Source of the DNA: Amycolatopsis iheyensis
Lineage (GTDB): Bacteria; Actinomycetota; Actinomycetes; Mycobacteriales; Pseudonocardiaceae
Assembly: GCF_024703995.1 (NCBI RefSeq)
Contig: NZ_JAMXQV010000001.1
Location: forward strand, 186,001-250,000
DNA length: 64,000 nucleotides
Direction of reading: 5' to 3'
The notes below the pieces were generated by a model. It saw only the letters and a list, made by a program, of their open reading frames with translations. It was not told the DNA's origin and searched no databases. Each line of letters opens with the position of its first letter. Position 1 is the stretch's first letter. The position numbers and the translations under genes were made by a program. Positions 24,688-32,826 of this stretch are shown piece after piece.

Positions 24688-25823
24688 CCACCGACTTCGT
24701 CGACCGAGTCCGCAACCGCCTCGCGGGCGACCGCCGCCAGGCCGATCCGGTCGCCGTAGCGACCGCAGTCCGGGCCGAAGCCGGCGGCGCCCTCAGCCAC
24801 GAGGCCGTCCTGGTCGCGGCCCGCCAAGCCCGCGACGAATTCGTCGGCGCCGGCCCCCTCGCCCCGCTCCTCGACGACCCCACGACCACCGACGTCCTCG
24901 TCACCGGCCCGGACGAGGTCTGGACGGACGGCCCCGAAGGCCTCACCCGCACCGAAGTCCGCTTCCCCGACGAGGAAGCCGTCCGTCGCCTGGCCCAGCG
25001 CCTCGCGCTCGCGGCCGGCCGCCGGCTCGACGACGCCCAGCCCTATGTGGACGGCTGGCTGCCCGGCTCCCGGGTCCGCGTCCACGCCGTCCTCCCACCG
25101 GTCGCGGCCAACGGCACCTGCCTGTCCCTGCGCGTCCTCCGCCCGGCAACGCACGACCTCGCCACCCTCCACGAACTCGGCGCCTTCGACGCGAGCGGCG
25201 CGAAGCTCCTGCAGTCCGTCGTCGCCCGCCGGCTGGCCTTCCTCGTCACCGGCGGCACCGGCGCGGGCAAGACCACCCTCCTGGCCGCGCTGCTCGGCGC
25301 GGTCGACCCGGCCGAGCGCATCGTCTGCGTCGAAGACGCCGGCGAGCTCCGGCCCCGGCACCCGCAGTTCGTCAGCCTCGTGGCCCGTCCGCCCAATGTG
25401 GAGGGTGCGGGCGCGGTCGGCCTGCCGGAGCTCGTCCGCCAGGCGCTGCGCATGCGTCCCGATCGCCTGGTGGTCGGCGAGGTCCGCGGCGCCGAAGTCG
25501 GAGCACTGCTCTCGGCGTTGAACACTGGTCACGAAGGTGGCGCCTGCACCGTCCACGCCAACTCCCCGGCCGAAGTGCCCGCCCGCATCGAAGCACTGGC
25601 CGCACTCGGCGGCCTCGGCCGCGAAGCGGTGCACAGCCAGCTCGTCGCGGCGATCCGTGTGGTGCTCCACATGCGACGCGAGCCCGGCGGCCGGCGACGT
25701 CTCGCCGAAGCCGGCGTGCTCCGCGCCGAACACGGCCGGGTCCGCGTGGTGCCCGTGTGGCGCGCGGGCCGCTGGACGATCGACCGCCACCTCTTCACCA
25801 CGTCGGGAGCGATCGCGTGCTGA
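24684..25823 (+). CDS. tadA: Tad/Flp secretion ATPase TadA (CpaF)
   Basis: This 379-residue type II/IV secretion ATPase powers assembly of the Flp-type pilus at the inner membrane. Walker A VTGGTGAGKTTLL is near 190, the Asp box/Walker B region is IVCVEDAGELRP (about 215), and the His box is NTGHEGGACTVHANSPAEVPARIEALA near 280-305. The N-terminal domain contains TDVLVTGPDEVW. The start ATG at 24684 lies in an ATGA overlap with the repeat-protein gene. Homologs are Rv3659c and SCO3557. Confidence 0.94.
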   Translation: MTTDFVDRVRNRLAGDRRQADPVAVATAVRAEAGGALSHEAVLVAARQARDEFVGAGPLAPLLDDPTTTDVLVTGPDEVWTDGPEGLTRTEVRFPDEEAVRRLAQRLALAAGRRLDDAQPYVDGWLPGSRVRVHAVLPPVAANGTCLSLRVLRPATHDLATLHELGAFDASGAKLLQSVVARRLAFLVTGGTGAGKTTLLAALLGAVDPAERIVCVEDAGELRPRHPQFVSLVARPPNVEGAGAVGLPELVRQALRMRPDRLVVGEVRGAEVGALLSALNTGHEGGACTVHANSPAEVPARIEALAALGGLGREAVHSQLVAAIRVVLHMRREPGGRRRLAEAGVLRAEHGRVRVVPVWRAGRWTIDRHLFTTSGAIAC

Positions 25824-25887
25824 CTCTGCTGCTGGTGCGCATTTCCTTGCTGGTGAACGTCTTCCCGCGCCGGCAAAGGAGGCCACG

Positions 25888-26646
25888 ATGATCACCGCGT
25901 GGGCCTCGCTGTGCGTCGGCGCGGCGCTGGCGTGCTGGCCCGCGGCGCCGAACCGGCTCCAGGTCGCGGTCGAGCGGCCGTCGACGTTCCGGCTGCCCGA
26001 CGTCTGGGTCGTGGTCCGGTGGCTGGCCCCCGCGGCGTTCGCCGCCCTGCTCGCCGGAGTGGGCGGTGCGATCGCCGCCGGAGTGCTGACACTGGCGTGG
26101 CACCAGGAGTGGCGAGCCCACCGCCGGGCGACGGCGGAGCTCGCGATGGCCGCCCACACCGCGACGGCGTTGCGGACGATGGTGGCCGAGCTCCGCGCCG
26201 GCGCCCACCCGGTGACCGCGGCCGAAGCCGCCGCGGACGTCGTGCCGGCGGTGGCGGGTGACCTCCACGCGTTGGCGGCCGCGGCCCGCCTCGACAGCGA
26301 ACTGCACGCGCCGGCCCTCCCGGAACTGGCCTCGGCCTGGAGCGTGGGCAAGCGCTACGGCCTGCCGATGGCCGACGTCCTCGACGCGGCCCGCCGCGAC
26401 GCGGAAGCGGCCCTGACGTTCGGCCGCCGGATGCGGGCGAAGCTGGCCGGCCCCCGCGCGAGCGCGGCGGTGCTCACCGGGCTCCCGGCCCTGTGCGTGC
26501 TGCTCGGGCAGGCCATGGGTGCGGCGCCGTTGCCGGTGCTGGCCGAAAGCACGCCGGGTCAGCTGCTGCTGGTCACGGGCAGCGTCCTGCTCTGGGCCGG
26601 CACGGCCTGGTGCCGCGCCCTGACCGGAACGGTGCGGATCCGATGA
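25888..26646 (+). CDS. tadB: Tad assembly membrane protein TadB
   Basis: The 252-residue protein has hydrophobic segments near 5-20, 45-75, 190-205 and 225-240, with a cytoplasmic GspF/T2SSF domain between (ELAMAAHTATALRTMVAELRAGAHPVTA, then SVGKRYGLPMADVLDAA). TadB and TadC form the inner-membrane platform under the TadA ATPase. The start ATG at 25888 has AAAGGAGG. A 64-bp gap separates it from tadA, and its stop overlaps tadC (ATGA). Confidence 0.88.
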   Translation: MITAWASLCVGAALACWPAAPNRLQVAVERPSTFRLPDVWVVVRWLAPAAFAALLAGVGGAIAAGVLTLAWHQEWRAHRRATAELAMAAHTATALRTMVAELRAGAHPVTAAEAAADVVPAVAGDLHALAAAARLDSELHAPALPELASAWSVGKRYGLPMADVLDAARRDAEAALTFGRRMRAKLAGPRASAAVLTGLPALCVLLGQAMGAAPLPVLAESTPGQLLLVTGSVLLWAGTAWCRALTGTVRIR

Positions 26647-27368
26647 CCGCGGCCGCACTCCTCCTTTTCGCGGGCGCGCTCCTCATCTGGCCAGGCGACG
26701 CCGCCACAGCGCGACGCTTCACCTGGCTGGCCGCCGGCCCGGAGCCGGCACCCGCCCACCCTTGGCGCCAAGCACTCCCACACATCGCGACGACTCTGGG
26801 CGGCGCCTCGACGGCCCTCCTGATCGGCGGAGTGACCGGCGTAGCGGTGGGCGGCCTGATGACGGCCGCGGGCTGGTGGGCAATCCGCCGCACCCGACGG
26901 CCGCGAGCGCCAACGGTCGACATCGCGACAAAGCTCCGCCTGGCCGGAACCCTCGACCTCCTGGCGGCGTGCTTGCGCGCGGGCCTGCCGGTGCCATCGG
27001 CGCTCGACGCCGTCTCCGACCTGGCACCCCCGAACGCCGGCGCGGCACTCGAGTCGACGTCCGGCCTGCTCGCCCTCGGCTCCGGCCCCGAGGAGGCGTG
27101 GGCGCCGGTACAAGCGGTCCCGGGCCTGACCGAGCTGGCAGCCGCGGCAATCCGCACGTCTCGTTCGGGAGCGGCATTCACCACGGCGGCGGCCGACCTG
27201 GCCGCCCGCTTCCGTGAAGAACTGGCCACGGCGGCGGAGGAACGAGCCGAACGGGCCGGGGTGGCGCTGGCCCTCCCGGTCGGCCTGTGTTTCTTACCGG
27301 CGTTCTTCTGCCTGGGTGTGCTGCCGGTCGTCCTCGGCCTGGCCGGCCGCCTGGGCCCTCTGTTCTGA
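26643..27368 (+). CDS. tadC: Tad assembly membrane protein TadC
   Basis: The 241-residue protein is a second T2SSF-type membrane subunit. There are two N-terminal transmembrane regions, a central domain (LDLLAACLRAGLPVPSALDAV, then AAIRTSRSGAAFTTAAADLA) and a C-terminal hydrophobic hairpin (GLCFLPAFFCLGVLPVVLGL). It is coupled to tadB by ATGA overlap. A 19-bp spacer with GAAAGGAAA separates it from the pilin gene. Confidence 0.88.
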   Translation: MTAAALLLFAGALLIWPGDAATARRFTWLAAGPEPAPAHPWRQALPHIATTLGGASTALLIGGVTGVAVGGLMTAAGWWAIRRTRRPRAPTVDIATKLRLAGTLDLLAACLRAGLPVPSALDAVSDLAPPNAGAALESTSGLLALGSGPEEAWAPVQAVPGLTELAAAAIRTSRSGAAFTTAAADLAARFREELATAAEERAERAGVALALPVGLCFLPAFFCLGVLPVVLGLAGRLGPLF

Positions 27369-27387
27369 CTGATCGAAAGGAAATCCC

Positions 27388-27561
27388 ATGCGCGCAGTCC
27401 ACCGCCCCACCTCCGACGACGGCTCGACAACGGTCGAGTACGCGATCGTGACGGTCGCGGTAGCGGCGTTCGCGGCAGTGCTCTACAGCTTGCTCACGGG
27501 CGACTCGGTCGTGTCGTGGCTGACGAACCTGGTGATGAAGGCGCTGACGGTGCCGTCATGA
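27388..27561 (+). CDS. Flp-type pilin precursor (DUF4244-like)
   Basis: The 57-residue protein has a short charged leader ending DDG, then STTVEYAIVTVAVAAF with Glu at +5 after the predicted prepilin cleavage, followed by a single hydrophobic helix. That is the layout of Flp/TadE pilins, and small DUF4244 proteins occupy this position in actinobacterial tad loci. Translation from ATG at 27388 is supported by GAAAGGAAA. Its stop overlaps the next gene (ATGA). Confidence 0.88.
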   Translation: MRAVHRPTSDDGSTTVEYAIVTVAVAAFAAVLYSLLTGDSVVSWLTNLVMKALTVPS

Positions 27562-27914
27562 GAGAGCGGGACGACGGCTCGGTGACGGTCGAGGCAGCGC
27601 TCGGCCTGGCGGGCCTGACGGTGGTGACGGTGCTGCTGGTGGCGGGCTTGACGTTGCTGACGGCCCAGCTGCGCTGCACGGACGCGGCGCGCGAAGCAGC
27701 ACGCCTGCTGGCAAGAGGCCAACCCGAAGAGGCGGCAGCGGCGGTCCACGAGATCGCCCCACCGGAGGCGAAGCTGGCAATAGAGCGGACGGGAGACGAG
27801 ATAAGGGTGGAGATAACAGCCCACCCGGCCGGCGGCCTGCTGCCGGCGGTCCACCTGCAGGCAACGGCGTACGCGGTAGCGGAGCCGGGCGCGGAGACGC
27901 CAAATGCCGGCTGA
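27558..27914 (+). CDS. TadE family pseudopilin
   Basis: The 118-residue protein has leader RERDDG, then SVTVEAALGLAGLTVVTVLL (Glu +5, hydrophobic helix) and a soluble Ala/Glu-rich domain. This matches TadE-like minor pseudopilins (Rv3655c-like). It is coupled to the pilin by ATGA and overlaps the next gene by 11 bp. Confidence 0.85.
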   Translation: MRERDDGSVTVEAALGLAGLTVVTVLLVAGLTLLTAQLRCTDAAREAARLLARGQPEEAAAAVHEIAPPEAKLAIERTGDEIRVEITAHPAGGLLPAVHLQATAYAVAEPGAETPNAG

Positions 27915-28341
27915 CCCACTCGCACAACCGCAACCCCAGGCCGGCTCACGAACGCAGTGCACGCGAGGGCCCAAGCCCATCAAGCCGGGCCCCGGCCAAG
28001 ACAGCGGAGTGGCCACGATCTGGACGGCAATGGCGGTGGCGGCCCTGGCCGGAATCGCGGTCCTGGGCTGCTGGCTGGCGGCGGCGGTGCTGGCCCGCCA
28101 CCGCGCGGAGACCGCCGCCGACCTGGGTGCACTCGCGGCCGCCTCGCACGCTGCCGAAGGGCCGGACCGAGCTTGTGAGCGTGCCCGGTGGGTGGCGGAG
28201 CAGATGGGAGTGACGCTCCTGACCTGCCGATGGCAGCGGTTGGACGCCCTGGTCGAGGTCGAGGCACCCAGCCTCGCCCTGGCCGGCTTGCCGGCCCCTG
28301 CCGCCCGAGCACGCGCAGGTCCCGCTGGCCAGCCGCCGTGA
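27904..28341 (+). CDS. TadE/TadG-like protein of the helicase/secretion neighbourhood
   Basis: The 145-residue protein has a longer N-terminal region (about 35 residues), then GVATIWTAMAVAALAGIAVL, a hydrophobic helix, and AETAADLGALAAASHAAEGP, the motif of TadE/TadG-like proteins in this locus (Rv3654c-like). It is the last gene of the tad operon and probably a minor surface component or secreted pseudopilin. Confidence 0.82.
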   Translation: MPADPLAQPQPQAGSRTQCTRGPKPIKPGPGQDSGVATIWTAMAVAALAGIAVLGCWLAAAVLARHRAETAADLGALAAASHAAEGPDRACERARWVAEQMGVTLLTCRWQRLDALVEVEAPSLALAGLPAPAARARAGPAGQPP

Positions 28342-29067
28342 CCGCCCTGGCGCGGCCGCCCGCGCGTCGGCGGCCGGTTGGCCCCGCACCGGCGGCCAGC
28401 GGCGCCGCGGCAACCACGTCGCCTGTATCCGGCCGGCGCTGCCGCAGTAGCCGGCCAGCGGGACCGCGGCAACCGCGCCACCCCCGCGCCCGCCCCAGCC
28501 GGGAGCGGGACCGCGCCAACCGCGCCACCCCGCGCCCGCCCCAGTCGGCCGGCGCTGCCACGCCATCTTCCGCAGCCGACCAGCGCGCACGAAGCGGGCG
28601 CCCGCCGGTCCCGGCGGTCGTGCGGGAACCGCTCAGCGGGATTCCCACCCGCCGCCGAGCGGTGGACGCCGACCGGTCGGTATGCGGGGGTGACCGGCTG
28701 ATCCGGTGGACCGGGCGATGAGCGGCCGGTGGTCACGGGCAGCGGTCGGTAGTGCACGGCGAGCGGTCGAATCCGCTGCCCACCTGGGCCGAAAGGACGT
28801 CCTTCGGCAACCATGCGCGTCGTCCGGGGAGTGTCGACCTCGGGGTTTTCCGCGACGAACGGTCCGTGGGCGGCTGCCGTTCACCGTCGATCCGCGCCGT
28901 CGGGTTCGGTCGGGCCGTACCTACTACTAGGCGTTCATCGCCCCGTAACCACCGGTTGTCGCGCGGGGGTTCCAAGCGATGTGCAACTTGCCGTTTAGTG
29001 AGATGTGCGACACCACGACCGGGTCTAGCGGGGTCGCGGAAAACCGGAACTTGAAGGCAGGAAGAGA
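28342..29067. other. Gene-poor, repeat-containing interval after the tad operon
   Basis: I see no supportable gene in these 726 bp. Within it, a direct repeat of about 41 bp occurs at 28457-28498 and 28504-28544, sharing AGCGGGACCGCG and CCGCGCCCGCCCCAG, with a more degenerate third copy near 28389. From 28660 to 28780 CCGGT/ACCGG words are dense. The last 100 bp hold the promoter of the Prim-Pol-like gene. In other actinomycetes cspA or similar small genes can lie here; none is visible. Confidence 0.6.
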
Positions 29068-29685
29068 ATGTTGGACGCGAATTGGCCGGACAGCTGGCGG
29101 GGCGCCTTCCGCATCGAACTGCGGGCGGAGGCGATTGGTCTCGCCTGGCGCGGCTGGCCGGTGCTCCCGGGCGTCGACCCCGCTCCGCTGACCGAAGGCG
29201 ACGACCTCACCTGGCGCCGCCCGATCCCCGCCAGTGACACCTGGCGCGAGCAGATCGGCACCCACGCCCACGAGGTCGCCACCTGGTTCTCCGACCGCAC
29301 GCACAGCCTCCTCGTCGCGACCGGCACCGTCCTCGACGCCATCGAGGTCGACGACGAACTCGGCAAGCGCGCCTGCCGCCTGCTCCGCGCCCTCGGCCAC
29401 CCCGCGCCCATCGTCGCGATGCCGAACGGCCGCTGGCTCTTCCTCACCACCGTCGCCGACCACGTGCCGGCCGAGCTCGCCTCGCGTGCCTCCATCCAGT
29501 GGCACGGCCAGGGCAGCTACATCCCGCTGCCGCCTTCGCCGCTCCAGCACGGTGTCGTGCACTGGCGCGTGAAGCCCGAGGTGTGCGGCTGGCAGCTGCC
29601 GGACGCCGCCGAGGTGCACGACGTGCTCGTCCGCGCCCTCGCCGGCGCCGAGAGCTCGCAGCTGGTCCAGTCCACCGCGGCCTGA
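29068..29685 (+). CDS. Prim-Pol-like domain protein (bifunctional primase/polymerase N-terminal type)
   Basis: The 205-residue protein includes an early segment (AIGLAWRGWPVLPGVDP, about 22-38) that resembles the opening helix-strand of the archaeo-eukaryotic Prim-Pol domain (typically A..Y...GWPVFPL). Later it has VLDAIEVDDELGKRACRLLRAL and APIVAMPNGRWLFLTT, similar to the core strands. I cannot see the full DxD...H catalytic set, so enzymatic activity is doubtful. The ATG at 29068 follows AGGAAGAGA. It is convergent with the helicase gene. Confidence 0.6.
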   Translation: MLDANWPDSWRGAFRIELRAEAIGLAWRGWPVLPGVDPAPLTEGDDLTWRRPIPASDTWREQIGTHAHEVATWFSDRTHSLLVATGTVLDAIEVDDELGKRACRLLRALGHPAPIVAMPNGRWLFLTTVADHVPAELASRASIQWHGQGSYIPLPPSPLQHGVVHWRVKPEVCGWQLPDAAEVHDVLVRALAGAESSQLVQSTAA

Positions 29686-29783
29686 ACCCGCGGCCTGAAC
29701 CAACCGAGAACCACCGCCGAAGGCCGGTCCCAGCCCGGCCGAGGCGGAGCAGGACACAACTCCATGAACCACCAGTGGCCGTC

Positions 29784-32513
29784 CTAGCTGCCGTGTTGAC
29801 GCAACGCCCCGAGCACGGTTTCCAGGACAGCCACCGCCCCTGCCTTGTCCAGCGGTTCGTTGCCGTTCCCGCACTTCGGCGACTGAACGCAGGACGGGCA
29901 ACCCGTCGGGCATTCGCAGGAGACGATCGCCTCCCGCGTTGCGGCCAGCCACGGGACAATCGCGGCATAACCGCGTTCGGCAAATCCCGCACCCCCGGGA
30001 TGCCCGTCATGCACGAACACCGTCGCCTCCCCGGTGTCTTCGTGCCACGCGGTACTCACCCCGCCGATGTCCCACCGGTCGCACGTAGCGAACAGCGGTA
30101 GCAGGCCGATCGCGGCGTGCTCGGCGGCATGCAGGGCACCGGGGACTCGCGCCGGAACCAGTCCGGCGCTCCCCGGTGCCCTGCCACCCTCGTGAGCGGG
30201 CCCCCGACCGCTTGCCAGGGGTTCCTCCCCGGTCCCCACCGGCCCCGCAGATTCGGTCCCCACCCGATGGCCCCCGGTCCCCGCCTCGCCATCACCCGAA
30301 TCGGCATCGCTCGAAGCGGCCTCGCGTGAAACGCCGCGCGCCGAAACGACAGAGTCGTTCGCCGTGGCAGGGCAAGCAGAGCCCGCGGCTTCCGAGCCGG
30401 CCGGCCCAGAGAGAACCGAACCAGCGACCTCCGAGCCGCCGAGACCAGGGTGAACCGAGCCGCCGGCCTCCGAGCCACCGGGCCCAGGCCGGGCAGAGTC
30501 GGCGAAAGCCGCATCAGGCCGACCCGAACCGCCGGCCTCCGAGCCACCCACTCGCCGAGCCCGTGCCCCCTTCACCTCGTCCGTCCCGAGCAGCTCGCCC
30601 GAGACCGTGTACCAGACCCCCCGGGTGTGCAGGCTCTGCTCCGGCAGGTCGAGCGGCGTGTGGTCCAGCACCTCACCCGAAGGCCGGCGCCGCAGGTAGC
30701 CCACCACCTGCGATGTCACCGCCACCTCGCCCAGGCACACGCTCACCCCGCCGAAGTCCTGCTTCTCCTGCGTGCTCAGCACCGAGATGTCCACGATCTC
30801 GCGCGGCGTCGTCGTCCAGTCCGGGTTCTCCGCGTGGACCAGCGCCAGCCCCTGGTCCAGGTCCAGCTCGTCGACCACGTACGACGACCCCTGGTGCAGG
30901 TACACCGCGCCCGGGTGCACCGCGAAGCACGCCGAGCCCGGGTCGACCGTGCCGAGCATGCGGCCCGAGTCCGCTTCCACCACCGCGATCTGCTCGCCGC
31001 CCGTGCCGCGGATGCCCACCTCGGCGTGCGGCCGGTCGCGGGACGTCCAGTACCAGCCGCTCGACCGGCGCCGCAGCAGCTTCTGCTCCGCCAGCTCGGC
31101 CAGCACCTCCTGCGCCGCCGCGCCGCCGAACATCTCCAGCTCGGGCACCGTCAACGGCAGCTCCGCCACCGCGCACGCCAGCTGCGGCGCCAGCACGTAC
31201 GGGTTCGCCGGGTCGAGCACCGCCGTCTCCACCGGCCGGGACAGCAACGCCGCCGGGTGGTGCACCAAGTACGTGTCGAGCGGGTCGTCTCGCGCGACGA
31301 ACACCACCAGCGCCGAGTCACCCGAACGGCCCGCCCGGCCGGCCTGCTGCCAGAACGACGCGAGCGTGCCCGGGTAGCCGGCCAGCACCACCGCGTCCAG
31401 CCCCGCGATGTCGACGCCGAGCTCCAGCGCGTTCGTCGTCGCCACACCGAGCAGCCGTCCCGACAGCAACGCCGATTCCAACGCGCGACGCTCTTCCGGG
31501 AGGTACCCGGACCGATACGCCGCAACGGTTTCCGCCAACGCCGGGTCCACTTCGGACAGAATGCGACGCGCACCCAGCGCGGCCAGCTCCGCGCCCCGCC
31601 GCGACCGGATGAACGCCAGCGACCGCGCCCCTTCGACGACCAGGTCGGCCAGGATCCGCGACGTCTCCGCGCCCGCCGACCGCCGCACCGGCGCGCCGTT
31701 TTCCCCGGTCAGCTCCTCCAGCAACGGCGGCTCCCACAACGCCACCGTGCGGGCGCCGCGCGGCGAAGCGTCCTCCGTCACCGCCACGCACGAAACACCG
31801 GTAAGCCGCGAAGCGAACGAAGCCGGCGAAGCAGTCGTCGCCGAAGCGAGCACGAAGACCGGCGAAGCGCCGTAGTGCTCGGCCACCCGGCGCAACCGGC
31901 GCAGCAACAGGGCGACGTGTGAGCCGAAGACCCCGCGGTAGGTGTGGCACTCGTCGACGACCACGCAGCCGAGCCGCCGGAAGAACCCGGCCCACCGCCC
32001 GTGCTGCGAAAGGATCCCGCGGTGCAGCATGTCCGGGTTCGTGAACACCCAGTTCGCGTGCGCGCGCACCCAGTCGCGCTCGACCATCGGCGTGTCGCCG
32101 TCGAACGACGCCGCCCGGACGCCGGGGACGTCCAAAGAGGACACCGACCGCAGCTGGTCGGCGCCCAGCGCCTTGGTCGGCGACAGGTACAGCGCGTTCG
32201 CCTTCTCGCCCGCGGCCAGCCGCGACAGCACCGGCAGCTGGTAGGCCAGCGACTTGCCCGACGCCGTGCCGGTCGAGACCACGACGTGACGACCTTCGTA
32301 CGCGTGCGACGCCGCCTCGGCCTGATGGGCCCAGGGCGCCGAGACCCCGCAGTCACGCAGCGCAGCGACAACCGCCGGATCCGCCCACGCCGGCCACTCT
32401 GCGTAGCCCGCGGCGCGGCCCGGGAGTTCGGCCACGTGCGTGACCGGGTCTTCGCGCGCCGGGATGCCGGCGGTCACCCGCCCCAGCAGCCGCCGCCCCC
32501 GTGAGTCGTCCAC
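29784..32513 (-). CDS. DECH-box superfamily 2 helicase with DUF1998 (helicase/secretion neighbourhood, Rv3649-like)
   Basis: The 909-residue protein is an SF2 helicase. Walker A STGTASGKSLAYQ is near 80-92, the DEAD-box variant DECH at 187-190, SATT near 225, and the C-terminal RecA lobe has ATNALELGVDIAGLD and QQAGRAGRSGD. A C-terminal DUF1998/Zn region carries four Cys in CECPTGCPSCVQSPKC. It belongs with YprA/MrfA-type repair helicases. Between about residues 645 and 795 lies a Gly/Ser/Ala low-complexity linker with GGSEAGGS-like repeats just before the Zn domain, longer than I expect for the family. The GTG start at 32513 has a weak site. Confidence 0.92.
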   Translation of the reverse strand: MDDSRGRRLLGRVTAGIPAREDPVTHVAELPGRAAGYAEWPAWADPAVVAALRDCGVSAPWAHQAEAASHAYEGRHVVVSTGTASGKSLAYQLPVLSRLAAGEKANALYLSPTKALGADQLRSVSSLDVPGVRAASFDGDTPMVERDWVRAHANWVFTNPDMLHRGILSQHGRWAGFFRRLGCVVVDECHTYRGVFGSHVALLLRRLRRVAEHYGASPVFVLASATTASPASFASRLTGVSCVAVTEDASPRGARTVALWEPPLLEELTGENGAPVRRSAGAETSRILADLVVEGARSLAFIRSRRGAELAALGARRILSEVDPALAETVAAYRSGYLPEERRALESALLSGRLLGVATTNALELGVDIAGLDAVVLAGYPGTLASFWQQAGRAGRSGDSALVVFVARDDPLDTYLVHHPAALLSRPVETAVLDPANPYVLAPQLACAVAELPLTVPELEMFGGAAAQEVLAELAEQKLLRRRSSGWYWTSRDRPHAEVGIRGTGGEQIAVVEADSGRMLGTVDPGSACFAVHPGAVYLHQGSSYVVDELDLDQGLALVHAENPDWTTTPREIVDISVLSTQEKQDFGGVSVCLGEVAVTSQVVGYLRRRPSGEVLDHTPLDLPEQSLHTRGVWYTVSGELLGTDEVKGARARRVGGSEAGGSGRPDAAFADSARPGPGGSEAGGSVHPGLGGSEVAGSVLSGPAGSEAAGSACPATANDSVVSARGVSREAASSDADSGDGEAGTGGHRVGTESAGPVGTGEEPLASGRGPAHEGGRAPGSAGLVPARVPGALHAAEHAAIGLLPLFATCDRWDIGGVSTAWHEDTGEATVFVHDGHPGGAGFAERGYAAIVPWLAATREAIVSCECPTGCPSCVQSPKCGNGNEPLDKAGAVAVLETVLGALRQHGS

Positions 32514-32704
32514 CCGCCAAGGTTGGCACAGGGGTCCGACAGTTTTCGCATCCCCAAGTGCGGCAACGGATCGGCGAAAGAGTGATCGATCAAGTGAGGA
32601 GCCTCACAAGGTAACGGAATGTGCCGTCACCGGGACGGCGTGAAGGCGCTGGTTGCGATACCAATACACTCCCGCAATCCACACCCTCTGTGGTGAGCGT
32701 CATG

Positions 32705-32733
32705 TGAGACGTGCATTGCGTCCCGGCTAGCGT
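32705..32733 (+). promoter_or_regulatory. Putative hppA promoter
   Basis: TGAGAC (32705-32710) and TAGCGT (32728-32733) are 17 bp apart, fitting -35 and -10 elements of a housekeeping-type promoter, 94 bp before the hppA start. The interval 32514-32826 holds no gene. Confidence 0.35.
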
Positions 32734-32826
32734 GTCGCTCGGTACAGGGTCCATGCCAGCGTCGGCCGTGTCGAACCCTCGGCTTGCCGTCGACGCTGGC
32801 GATCGGCGACGTCTCCTGGAGGACGA

